A stretch of 64,000 nt of DNA. Source: Morganella morganii (GTDB lineage Bacteria; Pseudomonadota; Gammaproteobacteria; Enterobacterales; Enterobacteriaceae). The notes under the pieces are model-generated. The model made no database searches, was not told the origin of the DNA, and was given only the letters and a program-made list of their open reading frames with translations. This document shows positions 13,992 to 23,915 of this stretch, piece by piece (within the stretch, counting starts at the first letter, position 1; each line of letters starts with the position of its first letter). The position numbers and the translations under genes are program-made. The stretch spans positions 66,361 through 130,360 of the forward strand of contig NZ_NRQY01000002.1 in assembly GCF_003996855.1 (NCBI RefSeq), written 5' to 3'.

Positions 13992-15116
13992 TTATACCAG
14001 ATGCGGCAGTTTCAGGTACTCCTCACTTTGCATTTCCTGCAACCGGGAGAGGCATCTGGCGAACTCAAAGGACAATAATTGTCCCTGATAGAGAGAATCC
14101 ATCGCAGTCTGTGCCTGAATAATCAGTTTTACCTTCCGCTCATAAAACTCATCCACCAGCGCCAGAAAGCGCCGTGCCGCGTTCTCATTTTCCGTGGTCA
14201 GCACCGGAACCTCATATAAAAGCACGGTGTGATAGATTTTCGACAGTGCGATATAGTCGAGCTGGCTGCGCGCGTCCTCACACAGTGTCCGGAAGGTCAC
14301 CGCCAGCACGCCGTCAGTTTCCCGCACGACCGGCAGAGGGCGGTGATTAATGGTCAGCGCCGCCTGTCCGGATTTCTGTCCGCCGGTCAGCCGGGAAAAC
14401 ATATTGTCCATTGCCGCTGACGTTTCCGCATCCGCCGGAGTCAGCCACAGATGTGCCTGTGTCAGGGTACGCAGACGGTAATCAATCCCCGCATCCACAT
14501 TCAGCACATCACAGTATTTTTTAATCTGCTCAATCGCAGGCAGGAACCGGGCGCGCTGCAACCCGTTGCGGTACAGATCATCCGGCGGAATATTGGAAGT
14601 CGCCACCAGCGCAATGCCGCGCTGAAACAGAGCTTCCAGAAGGGTGCCGAGGATCATCGCATCGGTGATATCGGAGACAAAAAACTCATCGAAACAAAGA
14701 ACATCGGTTTCCTGTGCAAAGCCGTCAGCAATACTTTCCAGCGGATTCTCATGTCCCTGAAGCGCGGTCAGTTCCTCATGCACCCGCAGCATAAAACGGT
14801 GGAAATGCAGCCGTAGTTTGCGCGGTCCGGGCAGACTGTCATAAAACAGATCCATCAGCCAAGTCTTGCCGCGCCCGACCCCGCCCCACATATAAATGCC
14901 CTGCACCGGCGGACAGCTAACCGGTTCAGGCGCTTTTTTCAGCCAGCGCAGGGTACCGCGCAGCCCTTTTTCCGGCACCGGGACACAGGGAGAGCGCGTC
15001 AGGAGCGCCTGATGCATCTCTGTCAGCCGGTCAACAGTGCGCCGCTGCACATCATCCGGCGCAAATCCGCTGCCGTTCAGTGCCTGCTGATACAACTCAC
15101 ACGGTGTTGTGCTCAT
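13992..15116 (-). CDS. zapE: Cell division ATPase ZapE
   Basis: 374-residue AFG1/LACE1-family AAA+ ATPase that associates with FtsZ and is needed for division under stress. Walker A GGVGRGKTWLMDLF near residue 80, Walker B VLCFDEFFVSDI near 140, and arginine-rich segment GLQRARFLPAIEQIKKYCDVLNVD. Monocistronic, divergent from zapG, as in E. coli. Confidence 0.96.
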   Translation of the reverse strand: MSTTPCELYQQALNGSGFAPDDVQRRTVDRLTEMHQALLTRSPCVPVPEKGLRGTLRWLKKAPEPVSCPPVQGIYMWGGVGRGKTWLMDLFYDSLPGPRKLRLHFHRFMLRVHEELTALQGHENPLESIADGFAQETDVLCFDEFFVSDITDAMILGTLLEALFQRGIALVATSNIPPDDLYRNGLQRARFLPAIEQIKKYCDVLNVDAGIDYRLRTLTQAHLWLTPADAETSAAMDNMFSRLTGGQKSGQAALTINHRPLPVVRETDGVLAVTFRTLCEDARSQLDYIALSKIYHTVLLYEVPVLTTENENAARRFLALVDEFYERKVKLIIQAQTAMDSLYQGQLLSFEFARCLSRLQEMQSEEYLKLPHLV

Positions 15117-15300
15117 AAACAGTAATCCCTTAATATTATCAGAGGTTTTTATTGAGATTTTTATGATATAGCGGCAGGTATTATACCCGGAAATCCGGGA
15201 TAATGCCGGAAAGCCTTACCTTCACTATTCCCCCCGGACGGCAAATCCGGTTATAGTGACAACAGATTCTAACGCGCATGATGCACTTAAAGGAGTAGCC

Positions 15301-15705
15301 ATGATTTGGGTATATGCACTCATCGGATTAGCAGTTGGTTTAATCATTGGTGCGCTGGCCGTTCGTCTGAGCAGTTCTAAGTTCAGAGAGCAGGAAGCAA
15401 TGAAACGTGATCTGGAAAAAAACAAGGCCGAGCTGGAAGAGTACCGCAAAGAGCTGGTCAGCCACTTTGCCCGCAGTGCAGAACTGCTGGATAATATGGC
15501 GAAAGATTACCGCCAGTTATATCAGCACATGGCGAAAAGTTCCTCTGAACTGATGCCGGAACTGTCCGCACAGGATAATCCGTTCAGCTACCGTCTGACG
15601 GAAGCTGAGGCCGATAATGACCAGGCGCCGGTAAAAATGCCGCCGCGTGATTATTCAGACGGCTCATCCGGCCTGTTCCGTCCTGCCGAAATAAAAGAAA
15701 ACTAA
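15301..15705 (+). CDS. zapG: Z-ring associated protein ZapG (YhcB, DUF1043)
   Basis: 134-residue inner-membrane protein linking envelope growth and division. One N-terminal transmembrane helix (IWVYALIGLAVGLIIGALAV), then a long coiled coil (residues about 25-85, with the conserved ELVSHFARSAELLDNMAKDYRQLYQHMAKSS) and an unstructured tail with the conserved MPPRDYSDGSSGL. Start at ATG 15301 after AAAGGAG; the frame is open further upstream but matches nothing in the family. Confidence 0.96.
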   Translation: MIWVYALIGLAVGLIIGALAVRLSSSKFREQEAMKRDLEKNKAELEEYRKELVSHFARSAELLDNMAKDYRQLYQHMAKSSSELMPELSAQDNPFSYRLTEAEADNDQAPVKMPPRDYSDGSSGLFRPAEIKEN

Positions 15706-15716
15706 TCTATACAAAG

Positions 15717-15740
15717 CCGCAGGCAACTGCGGTTTTTTTT
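15717..15740 (+). terminator. zapG terminator
   Basis: CCGCAG-GCAA-CTGCGG stem followed by eight T's, 11 bp after the zapG stop. Confidence 0.92.
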
Positions 15741-15842
15741 CGCCTGAATTCAGCCGCTTAATATCATCTTCAAAACCATTCCCCGTACTAATCTTCAGTT
15801 CACGTAAAGCCTTGTAAAGGTTGTTTTATTTCCGTTGAATGC

Positions 15843-15870
15843 GGAACTTTTACACACACATAGAGTCATA
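15843..15870 (+). promoter_or_regulatory. Candidate sigma-E (RpoE) promoter for degQ
   Basis: GGAACTT at 15843-15849 is a perfect -35 for sigma-E. After a 16-bp spacer comes TCATA at 15866-15870, close to the TCNAA -10. It points to degQ with a leader of about 65 nt. Envelope-stress control of a periplasmic protease makes sense, but E. coli degQ is not a classic sigma-E gene, so this is inferred from sequence alone. Confidence 0.5.
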
Positions 15871-15940
15871 TAAGTATCTGCGTATGCTGCGGCTTTACCT
15901 GCCGCGGATTCAGCTTATTAATTGATGAGACACAAAACGA

Positions 15941-17334
15941 ATGATGAATAAAAAGAAAAAAACCTGCTCAGTGCTGTTGCCATCAGCCTCGGTTTATCCC
16001 TCGCGGCGCTGCCTGCGGTATCAAATGCGGCGCTGCCGGCCAAAATGGCCACCGGCGAATCCCTGCCGAGCCTGGCACCGATGCTGGAAAAAGTGCTGCC
16101 TGCGGTGGTCAGCGTGGAAGTATCCGGTACTGCGGTTGCCCGTCAGCAGGTACCGGAAGAGTTTAAATTCTTCTTTGGTCCGAATATGCCGTCACAGCAG
16201 GAAAGTGTCCGTCCGTTCCAGGGACAGGGTTCCGGTGTGATTATTGATGCACAGAAAGGCTATATTCTGACCAACAACCACGTTATCCAGAATGCGGATA
16301 AAATTCAGATCCAGCTCAATGATGGCCGCAAATATGACGCGACCTTAATCGGCCGCGATCCGCAGACTGACATTGCACTGTTACAGGTGAAAAATGCCCC
16401 GAATCTGACGGCTATCACACTGGCGGATTCCGATAAACTGCGTGTCGGTGATTTCACCGTCGCTGTCGGTAACCCGTTTGGTCTGGGTCAGACCGCAACA
16501 TCCGGGATTATATCAGCATTAGGCCGCAGCGGCCTGAATGTGGAAGGGCTGGAAAACTTTATCCAGACTGATGCTTCCATCAACCGGGGTAACTCCGGTG
16601 GTGCGCTGGTCAACCTCAACGGTGAACTGATCGGTATCAACACCGCAATTCTGGCACCGGGCGGCGGCAATATCGGGATCGGCTTTGCTATCCCGAGTAA
16701 CATGGCCAAAGACCTGACCTCGCAGCTGATTGCCACCGGCGAAGTCAAACGCGGCTCTCTCGGTATCCGCGGGACTGAAATGAACGCAGATATCGCCAAA
16801 GCGATGAGTGTGGAAGCCCAGCGCGGGGCATTTGTCAGCGAAGTCATTCCGAAATCTGCCGCCGCCAAAGCGGGGATTAAATCCGGCGACGTTCTGGTAT
16901 CCGTTGACGGAAGACGCGTCAGCAGCTTTGCGGAACTGAGGGCTAAAATCGGTACCACCGCACCGGGTAAAGAAGTGAAAATCGGTCTGCTGCGCAAAGG
17001 CAAACCGCTGGAAGTCAGCGTGATACTGGAGGACAGCGAAGGCCAGACCACCAAAGCGGAAAACCTGACCACCCTGCTGCAAAGCGCAACCCTGAGCAAC
17101 GGCAGCAATAAAGAGGGTAATAAAGGCGTCAATATTGATGCGGTACAGAAAGATTCCCCGGCAGCCATGTCAGGGCTTCAGCCGGGCGATCTGATTATCG
17201 GTGTCAATAACCAGCGTGTGATGACCATTGTTGAACTGCGCAAAATTATCGACGGCAAGCCAAGCGTGCTGGCACTGAATATTTTACGCGGCGATGACAA
17301 TATCTATTTGCTGCTGAATAATGCCGGCCGCTGA
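15941..17334 (+). CDS. degQ: Periplasmic serine endoprotease DegQ, apparent frameshift in signal peptide
   Basis: HtrA-family protease that degrades misfolded periplasmic proteins. The mature part is intact: trypsin-like domain with catalytic His (ILTNNHVI), Asp (QTDIALL) and Ser (RGNSGGALVN), then two PDZ domains (about 16820-17010 and 17120-17320). The ATGs at 15941 and 15944 are not in frame with it. They run MMNKKKK and then out of frame, because the A-run at 15956-15962 has seven A's. One more A gives MMNKKKKNLLSAVAISLGLSLAALP..., a good signal peptide ending near SNA|A. The in-frame alternative at 16045 would give a leaderless protein. This could be a sequencing error, slippage-dependent expression, or a true mutation. 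degS does not follow as in E. coli. Confidence 0.9.
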
Positions 17335-17357
17335 TACATTTCCGCTGTGAATACTGA

Positions 17358-17388
17358 AACCGCGCCACGTAAAACGGCGCGGTTTTTT
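17358..17388 (+). terminator. degQ terminator
   Basis: 9-bp stem AACCGCGCC/GGCGCGGTT with a 9-nt loop, the T-run extending from the stem to 17388. It lies between convergent degQ and cysI; the T-run favours the plus strand. Confidence 0.85.
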
Positions 17389-17391
17389 ATT

Positions 17392-19119
17392 TCAGGCGGC
17401 TCCTGCCTCATAAAAATCAACGGCAGAATTGAGAACCGGCTTCACCACACCGGCGCGGATCAGATAATCGCCGAAATCCTCCCCTCCCGCCCGCTCCTGT
17501 GACCAGCGCCCGATAAGCTCATCAAGTACCGATAAAATCACCGCTGAACTGATATTTTCACGGTACATCCGCGGAATGCGGGTGCCGGTGCGGTTACCGC
17601 CGAGATGCAGGTTATAGCGATCCGGCGCTTTGCCGACCAATCCCACTTCCGACAGCATTGCACGCCCGCAGCCGTTCGGACAACCGGTAACCCGCAGGAC
17701 AATCTGCTCATTCCCCACTCCGTGTGACGTCATGATTTTTTCAACCTCTGTGACAAACTCCGGCAGAAAGCGTTCCGCTTCCGCCATCGCCAGCGGACAG
17801 GTCGGGAACGACACACAGGCCATGGAATTTTCCCGCAGTGGCGTGACATTATCGCTGATAAGGCCGTGTGCCCGGGCAATAGATTCAATACGGACTTTTT
17901 CCGCCTCCGGAATACCGGCAATAATCAGGTTCTGATTGGCAGTTAACCGGAAGTCTCCCCGGTGAATTTTGGCGATTTCCGCCACACCGGTTTTTAACGG
18001 TTTGCCCGGTAAATCGATCAGACGCCCGTTTTCAACAAACAGCGTCAGATGCCAGTGGTCATCAATCCCTTTTAACCAGCCGATCTGGTCACCGCGCAGG
18101 GTAAATTCATACGGGCGGATCGGAGAAAAAGTCACTCCGGCACGCCGTTCAGTTTCCTGTTTAAATGTCTCAACCCCTACCCGCTCCAGCGTGTATTTGG
18201 TTTTGGCATTTTTACGCTCCGTCCGGTTTCCCCAGTCGCGCTGGGTGGTAACAATCGCTTCTGCCACTGCCAGTGTGTCTTTCAGCGGGATAAAACCGAA
18301 CTCACTGGCGAGACGGGGAAACGTCGCCGTATCACCATGAGTCATCGCCAGACCGCCGCCCACCAGCACATTAAAACCAATCAGTTTACCGTTCTCCTCA
18401 ATCGCCACAAAATTCATATCATTGGCGTGCGGATCGACATCATTCAGCGGCGGGATCACCACGGAGGTTTTGAATTTACGCGGCAGATAGGTCTCACCTA
18501 AGATAGGCTCCTCATCGGTTGCCGCCACTTTTTCTTTATCCAGCCAGATCTCAGCATAAGCTCGGGTGCGGGGCAGCAGATGTTCGGAGATTTTTTTCGC
18601 CCACTCATACGCATCCCGGTGCAGACCGGACTGAACCGGGTTCGAGGTACAGAGCACATTACGGTTCACGTCATTGGCGGTTGCCAGCGAATCCAGCCCC
18701 GCCTCATGCAGCATCTGATGTGCCGGTTTGACATCCCCTTTCAGAATGCCGTGAAACTGAAATGTCTGCCGGTTGGTGATCCGGATACTGCCGTACAGCG
18801 TCTGCTCCGCGGCGAATTTGTCTATTTTCAGCCACTGCTCCGGTGTGATCACACCACCCGGCAGGCGGCAGCGCAGCATCATGGCGTGGCGCGGTTCCAG
18901 TTTCTGCTCTGTACGTTCCGCCCGGATATCCCGGTCATCCTGCTGATACATGCCGTGAAAACGGATCAGCAGGAAATTATCCCCCTCAAAGCCACCTGTC
19001 AGGCCGTTGCTCAGATCCTCTTTGATGGTGCCGCGCAGATAGTTGCTGTCACGTTTCATTCTTTCGCTGTCGCTCAGCTTACCTTCCACAATTAAAGGCC
19101 CGTTGTATTTATTGCTCAT
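17392..19119 (-). CDS. cysI: Sulfite reductase hemoprotein beta subunit CysI
   Basis: 575-residue siroheme/4Fe-4S subunit that reduces sulfite to sulfide with six electrons from CysJ. The cluster and siroheme cysteines are in [21 protein letters not shown] and [20 protein letters not shown]; substrate-binding arginines lie in [10 protein letters not shown] and [11 protein letters not shown]. Its ATG overlaps the cysJ stop by one base (TAATG), so the two are translationally coupled. cysH, which follows cysI in E. coli, is absent: degQ converges on it. Confidence 0.97.
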   Translation of the reverse strand: MSNKYNGPLIVEGKLSDSERMKRDSNYLRGTIKEDLSNGLTGGFEGDNFLLIRFHGMYQQDDRDIRAERTEQKLEPRHAMMLRCRLPGGVITPEQWLKIDKFAAEQTLYGSIRITNRQTFQFHGILKGDVKPAHQMLHEAGLDSLATANDVNRNVLCTSNPVQSGLHRDAYEWAKKISEHLLPRTRAYAEIWLDKEKVAATDEEPILGETYLPRKFKTSVVIPPLNDVDPHANDMNFVAIEENGKLIGFNVLVGGGLAMTHGDTATFPRLASEFGFIPLKDTLAVAEAIVTTQRDWGNRTERKNAKTKYTLERVGVETFKQETERRAGVTFSPIRPYEFTLRGDQIGWLKGIDDHWHLTLFVENGRLIDLPGKPLKTGVAEIAKIHRGDFRLTANQNLIIAGIPEAEKVRIESIARAHGLISDNVTPLRENSMACVSFPTCPLAMAEAERFLPEFVTEVEKIMTSHGVGNEQIVLRVTGCPNGCGRAMLSEVGLVGKAPDRYNLHLGGNRTGTRIPRMYRENISSAVILSVLDELIGRWSQERAGGEDFGDYLIRAGVVKPVLNSAVDFYEAGAA

Positions 19120-20915
19120 TAATAGACATCCCTCTGATAACGGTGCGCTGTGCGCAGCTCACTCAAAAATTCATCCGCCGATTCATGATCCCGGTTACCG
19201 TACCGGCCGATGATCTCCAGCAATGCATCTTCGGTATCACGGGCCATCAGAGCCGCATTACCGCAGATGTAAATATGTGCCCCGTCCTCAATCCAGCGCC
19301 ACACGTCCGCGCCCTGCTCCCGCAGTTTGTCCTGAACATAGGTTTTCGCCGGTTTATCCCGAGACCAGGCCAGTGAGATATGGGTCAGCACGCCGTCACG
19401 GACATAACGCTGCCATTCTGTCTGATATAAAAAATCCTCGGTAAAGTGCTGATTGCCGTAAAAAAGCCAGTTTTTACCGGATGCACCATCATTCCCCCGC
19501 TGCTGCATAAAGGCGCGGAACGGCGCAATTCCGGTGCCTGCGCCAATCATAATGACCGGCACATCCGGATCTGCCGGCAGGCGGAAATTATCATTACGTT
19601 CAATGAAAACCCGCACATCCCCGCCCTCCTGTATATGATCAGCGAGAAACCCAGAAGCTCCGCCGGTTCTGACCCGCCCATCCGTGTCATATCGCACCAC
19701 ACTAACCGTCAGATGGATTTCATCCTCCGCTTCCGCCTGTGATGATGAGATGGAATAGAGTCTGGGAGTCAGCGGCCGGAGAATATCCGCGAAAGCCTGT
19801 GCAGAGGGCCGTGAGGGTGCCTGACGCAGCATTTCTGCGACAGGTATTTTTTGCGCATAATGCAGCGCCGCCTGTTTATCACTGATAAATGAGGATAAGG
19901 CCTGATGTTGTGATAACTGCGCGTATTTGCTGACCGTCACCCCGTTATTTTGTGTGAGCTCCAGATGCCGGATCAGCGCTTCCCGCAATGCGTATGTCTT
20001 GCCGGATACCGTGATCTCCGCTGCCGCATCCGCATGCAGCAGGCTGATAATTTCATCGGCCAGCGCAGGATCATTCTCAAACCAGACGCCGAGAGAATCC
20101 CCCGGCTGATAACGCAGACCGGAATCCCCCGCGGAAATTTCAATATGCCGCACATCTTTCAGGGAATTCCGGCCGGTAATTTTCTGATTAACGGAGAGAG
20201 ATGCCGTCAGCGGTGTTGTTTTGCTGTAGCGATTTTCTGTCTCCGTGACCGCCTGAACAGGGAATTGCGACGGAGTCCCGGCCGCAATTCCCCTGCTTTT
20301 CAGCACCTGTGTCAGTGATTCTGTCCACGCCGATGCCGCAGACTGATAATCCACATCCGCATCCATCCTCGGCAGAAGTGAAATTGCTCCCGCATTTGCC
20401 AGATGAGTATCAAAATCGATTCCTGCCTGACAAAATTTTTCGTACGACGAATCCCCCAGAGAAAAAACCGCATAAGCCGTTCCGCTGAGATCCGGCCGTT
20501 TTGCCGAATGCAGATATTTATAAAACGCCACGGCTTCTTCAGGCGGTTCACCATCACCCTGAGTGGATGTCACAATAATGACAATCTTCTCCCGGGCAAG
20601 GTGTTTATATTTATATTCTCCTACATTTACTAAATTAACAGCGAATTTTTCACTGAGAAAACGTGTTTTTAATTCTTCACATAAGCGCCGTGCATTACCG
20701 GTTTGCGAAGCAGAAATAATTGTAATAATTTCATTTTCTGTTGTGTTTAATGCGGGGGAAATAGCCGTCTGCACAGACGTATTTCCCCGTCCCCAGAAAT
20801 AACCGGATAACCAGGCCAGTTGCTGAGAGGTAAAACCTGCTGTTACTGTCTGCAAAGCCGCAAGCTGCTCCGCAGAAACCGGAAAGGCCTGCTCCGGCGA
20901 TACCTGTGTTGCCAT
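19119..20915 (-). CDS. cysJ: Sulfite reductase (NADPH) flavoprotein alpha subunit CysJ
   Basis: 598-residue diflavin reductase supplying electrons to CysI. Domains: flavodoxin-like FMN domain (about 62-200, [15 protein letters not shown] and [12 protein letters not shown]), FAD/connecting domain ([31 protein letters not shown]) and NADPH-binding domain ([35 protein letters not shown]). Ends in the conserved YQRDVY. Divergent from tauA across 357 bp. Confidence 0.97.
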   Translation of the reverse strand: MATQVSPEQAFPVSAEQLAALQTVTAGFTSQQLAWLSGYFWGRGNTSVQTAISPALNTTENEIITIISASQTGNARRLCEELKTRFLSEKFAVNLVNVGEYKYKHLAREKIVIIVTSTQGDGEPPEEAVAFYKYLHSAKRPDLSGTAYAVFSLGDSSYEKFCQAGIDFDTHLANAGAISLLPRMDADVDYQSAASAWTESLTQVLKSRGIAAGTPSQFPVQAVTETENRYSKTTPLTASLSVNQKITGRNSLKDVRHIEISAGDSGLRYQPGDSLGVWFENDPALADEIISLLHADAAAEITVSGKTYALREALIRHLELTQNNGVTVSKYAQLSQHQALSSFISDKQAALHYAQKIPVAEMLRQAPSRPSAQAFADILRPLTPRLYSISSSQAEAEDEIHLTVSVVRYDTDGRVRTGGASGFLADHIQEGGDVRVFIERNDNFRLPADPDVPVIMIGAGTGIAPFRAFMQQRGNDGASGKNWLFYGNQHFTEDFLYQTEWQRYVRDGVLTHISLAWSRDKPAKTYVQDKLREQGADVWRWIEDGAHIYICGNAALMARDTEDALLEIIGRYGNRDHESADEFLSELRTAHRYQRDVY

Positions 20916-21272
20916 AATCCTGTTACTCCCGCATTGCTCATTGCGATTATTATTTCATTATTTTCCAGGTTATCGTATTACAGCTTATTAAGAATAAGAA
21001 AATAAAACCATAACTCATAACAAAATAATCTGATGCATCATAATTATTATTTACAATCTATATATTTTCAGTGTGCACACTCAGATAAACAATGAATTAC
21101 GCGTAATAACAAATCGATTTACGTACTTTCCTTTTATTAAAAACAAGTCATTATTGCGAGTATTATTCATGTATAACAAAAAGGCATTTCAATATAAAAA
21201 GTAATTCTTCCCGGAATATATTCCCTGTTACTAAATAGATAACTATTCGCGTCTTTGCAACGGAAGAAAACC
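20916..21272. promoter_or_regulatory. Divergent cysJ/tauA regulatory region
   Basis: 357 bp of strongly AT-rich DNA with no credible gene. It must hold the cysJI and tauABCD promoters. In E. coli these are controlled by the LysR-type regulators CysB and Cbl, whose sites are too degenerate to assign by eye. A 12-bp palindrome GGAATATATTCC at 21213-21224 lies about 50 bp before tauA. Confidence 0.5.
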
Positions 21273-22310
21273 ATGTCGTTATATCAGCCTCAGAAACAAA
21301 ATAAATTAAAGGTGATTTTATTGTTGCTGGCAGCACTGGCGATCATCAGCGGGTTTATTTACAGCCAGAAAGCACCGGCACCACAGGTAACCGCAGAAAA
21401 ACCGGTGGTGATCGCTTATCAGGCCATTATCGATCCCGGCAAAATTGCACAGGCAAACCATGCCTATGAAGCCGCCACCGGCAGACAGATCATCTGGAAG
21501 AAATTTGACAGCGGTGCGGATGTACTGACCGCGCTGGCGGCCGGTGAGGCCGATATTGCCAATATGGGATCTGCGCCTTTCACGGTTGCGGCCAGCCGCG
21601 GACTGCCGGCGGAGGTTTTCTATATTTCCGGTATTCCGGACACTGCCGAAGCACTGATTGTCCGCAATGACCGCAATCCGTCCGGCGGACTGACCGGGAA
21701 GACAATTGCAGTGCCCTTTACATCAACCGCCCACTACAGCCTGCTTGCGACACTGGAACATCTGAATATTGATGAAAAATCAGTGCGGCTGGTTAATCTT
21801 CGCCCCGCTGAAATTGTCGCGGCCTGGGAGAGAGGTGATATTGATGCGGCCTACGTCTGGGAACCGGCGCTGAGTCAGCTGAAAGCGAACGGACAGATCC
21901 TGATTTCCGGGCGCAATGTGCGGGAATGGGGAAAACCGACCTATGACCTGTGGGTCGCTGACAGCACTTTTGCCGCACAGCATCCCGATGTGCTGGTGCA
22001 GTTTGCGGCAGTCACTGACCGCGAGGTTCAGTGGTATCAGCAGAATAAAAATACTATCGCAGACTTTCCTGACATCACCGGCAAAATTGCGCAGCTGACC
22101 GGCGCCCGGCCGGAGGATGTGGCGGGTGTACTGGCGGGCAATGATTATCCTGCACTGAAAGAACAAAAACAGATCCTGACAACAACCCTGGCGGATGATC
22201 TCCGCAATACCGCCCTGTTCTTACAGCAGCAGGGCAGCATTGATACTGTTAAGGATTCGTATGCCGGAAATATTAATCCGGAAGCCGTCACAGCGGCAGA
22301 GGGGAAATAA
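21273..22310 (+). CDS. tauA: Taurine ABC transporter substrate-binding protein TauA
   Basis: 345-residue periplasmic binding protein for taurine (sulfonate family). Hydrophobic export segment at about 13-32 (LKVILLLLAALAIISGFIYS) with basic residues before it. Family blocks: KKFDSGADVLTALAAGEADIANMGSAPF, IAVPFTSTAHYSLLATLEHLNI, AAWERGDIDAAYVWEPAL. I start at ATG 21273 after GGAAG; a TTG at 21255 is less likely. No lipobox Cys. First of tauABCD, used when sulfate is scarce. Confidence 0.94.
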   Translation: MSLYQPQKQNKLKVILLLLAALAIISGFIYSQKAPAPQVTAEKPVVIAYQAIIDPGKIAQANHAYEAATGRQIIWKKFDSGADVLTALAAGEADIANMGSAPFTVAASRGLPAEVFYISGIPDTAEALIVRNDRNPSGGLTGKTIAVPFTSTAHYSLLATLEHLNIDEKSVRLVNLRPAEIVAAWERGDIDAAYVWEPALSQLKANGQILISGRNVREWGKPTYDLWVADSTFAAQHPDVLVQFAAVTDREVQWYQQNKNTIADFPDITGKIAQLTGARPEDVAGVLAGNDYPALKEQKQILTTTLADDLRNTALFLQQQGSIDTVKDSYAGNINPEAVTAAEGK

Positions 22311-22312
22311 CG

Positions 22313-23086
22313 ATGGCGGATATCGTGCTGGAAAATATCGATCTGTTTTATCACGGTCAGCCGCAGATAACTTTATCCGGTATTAATTTAACGATCCCGG
22401 ATAACGGTATTACCGTGATTCTCGGTGCATCCGGCTGCGGAAAAACATCACTGCTGAATATTGTTGCCGGGTTTTTAACGCCCTCCGGCGGAAAAATAAC
22501 CCGGAGCGGAAACCCGGTTCTGCATCCTGATTCTGACAGAGCCGTGGTATTTCAGAATGACGCGCTGATGCCCTGGCTGAATGTGTATGAAAATGTCGCG
22601 CTGGGACTGAAAATAAAAAAACTCGGCAAGCAGGAAGAAACCGCCGTCGTCGAAGAGAACCTGCAAAAAGTGGGATTACTTCATGCCATTACCGATGATA
22701 TCTGGTCGCTGTCCGGCGGCATGCGTCAGCGGGTCGGTATTGCACGGGCGCTGGCCGTAAAATCTGATTTTATCCTGATGGATGAACCTTTCGGCGCACT
22801 CGATGCCTCCAACCGGGAGCAGATGCAAACCTTAATTCTGACCTTGTGGCAAAAACAGCAGAGCGCCTTTTTTATTATCACGCATGATATTGAAGAGGCT
22901 CTTTTAATGGCCACGAGACTGGTATTAATGGCGCCGTCACCGGGACGGATAATATCGGAAGAAAAACCCCCGTTCTATAAACAGTGGTCAGAAGGCCGGC
23001 CTATCCGGAAAATTAAATCAGACCCGGCGTTTATTCATCACCGCGATTCACTGTCAGACAAAATAATGGCATACCAGCGCGGTTAA
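22313..23086 (+). CDS. tauB: Taurine ABC transporter ATP-binding protein TauB
   Basis: 257-residue ATPase. Walker A GASGCGKTSLLN near residue 36, Q-loop FQNDALMPWLNV, signature LSGGMRQRVGIARAL, Walker B FILMDEPFGALD, H-loop ITHDIEEA. Begins 3 bp after the tauA stop. Confidence 0.96.
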   Translation: MADIVLENIDLFYHGQPQITLSGINLTIPDNGITVILGASGCGKTSLLNIVAGFLTPSGGKITRSGNPVLHPDSDRAVVFQNDALMPWLNVYENVALGLKIKKLGKQEETAVVEENLQKVGLLHAITDDIWSLSGGMRQRVGIARALAVKSDFILMDEPFGALDASNREQMQTLILTLWQKQQSAFFIITHDIEEALLMATRLVLMAPSPGRIISEEKPPFYKQWSEGRPIRKIKSDPAFIHHRDSLSDKIMAYQRG

Positions 23087-23109
23087 TTCACGGATACGGA
23101 GTCATCTCA

Positions 23110-23895
23110 ATGACAACTATAAATAAACAGACCCGCTACAGCCGTTTATTTCTCAGTATTGTGAGTTTATCAGTTCTGATAGCCGGCTGGTGGCTGATCA
23201 CCGCATTACAGTGGGTTAATCCGCTCTATTTACCCGCCCCGGCTCAGATAGGGCAACAGTTTCTGACACTATCCGAATCCGGCTATATGAATGCCACCCT
23301 GTGGCAGCATCTGGCGGCCAGTCTTGACCGCATGCTCAAAGCACTGCTTCTGGCTGTCCTGACCGGAATACCGCTGGGTGTGCTGATGGGACTGAGCGCC
23401 CGGATACGCGGAATACTCGATCCGGTGGTTGAATTATACCGGCCGGTTCCCCCGCTCGCCTATCTGCCGCTGATTGTTATCTGGTTCGGGATCGGGGAAA
23501 CCACCAAGATCCTGCTGATCTGGCTGGCTATTCTCGCCCCGGTACTGATTTCAACGATGCAGGGCATTATGGCCGCGCCGGGAAACCGGGTCCGCGCTGT
23601 GCAGTCCCTGGGGGCGAACCGGCTTCAGGTACTGAGATATGTGATTCTGCCGTCAGCACTGCCGCAGATGCTGACCGGAATCCGGATTGGCGTGGGCTGG
23701 TCAACCCTGGTGGCGGCAGAGCTGGTCGCGGCACAACAGGGGCTGGGGTTTATGGTGCAGTCCGCGGCACAGTTTCTCAACACCGGTATCGTCATCACCG
23801 GTATCGCGGTAATTGCCGTGGTGGCTCTCACCATTGAACTGGCATTACGTTATTTACAGCAGGTATTAGTGCCGTGGTACGGCAAAGAATCTTAA
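23110..23895 (+). CDS. tauC: Taurine ABC transporter permease TauC
   Basis: 261-residue inner-membrane permease with about six transmembrane helices. EAA loop GNRVRAVQSLGANRLQVLRYVILPSALPQMLTGIRI (about 155-195) docks with TauB. GGAG ribosome site precedes the ATG. Ends 20 bp before tauD. Confidence 0.96.
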   Translation: MTTINKQTRYSRLFLSIVSLSVLIAGWWLITALQWVNPLYLPAPAQIGQQFLTLSESGYMNATLWQHLAASLDRMLKALLLAVLTGIPLGVLMGLSARIRGILDPVVELYRPVPPLAYLPLIVIWFGIGETTKILLIWLAILAPVLISTMQGIMAAPGNRVRAVQSLGANRLQVLRYVILPSALPQMLTGIRIGVGWSTLVAAELVAAQQGLGFMVQSAAQFLNTGIVITGIAVIAVVALTIELALRYLQQVLVPWYGKES

Positions 23896-23915
23896 CCGAC
23901 AGAGAGGTCATGCAT

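Noticed and set aside
16045..17334. DegQ starting at the internal ATG 16045
   Set aside because: It would lack the signal peptide that is clearly encoded just upstream in the same frame after the A-run; a frameshift explains the data better.
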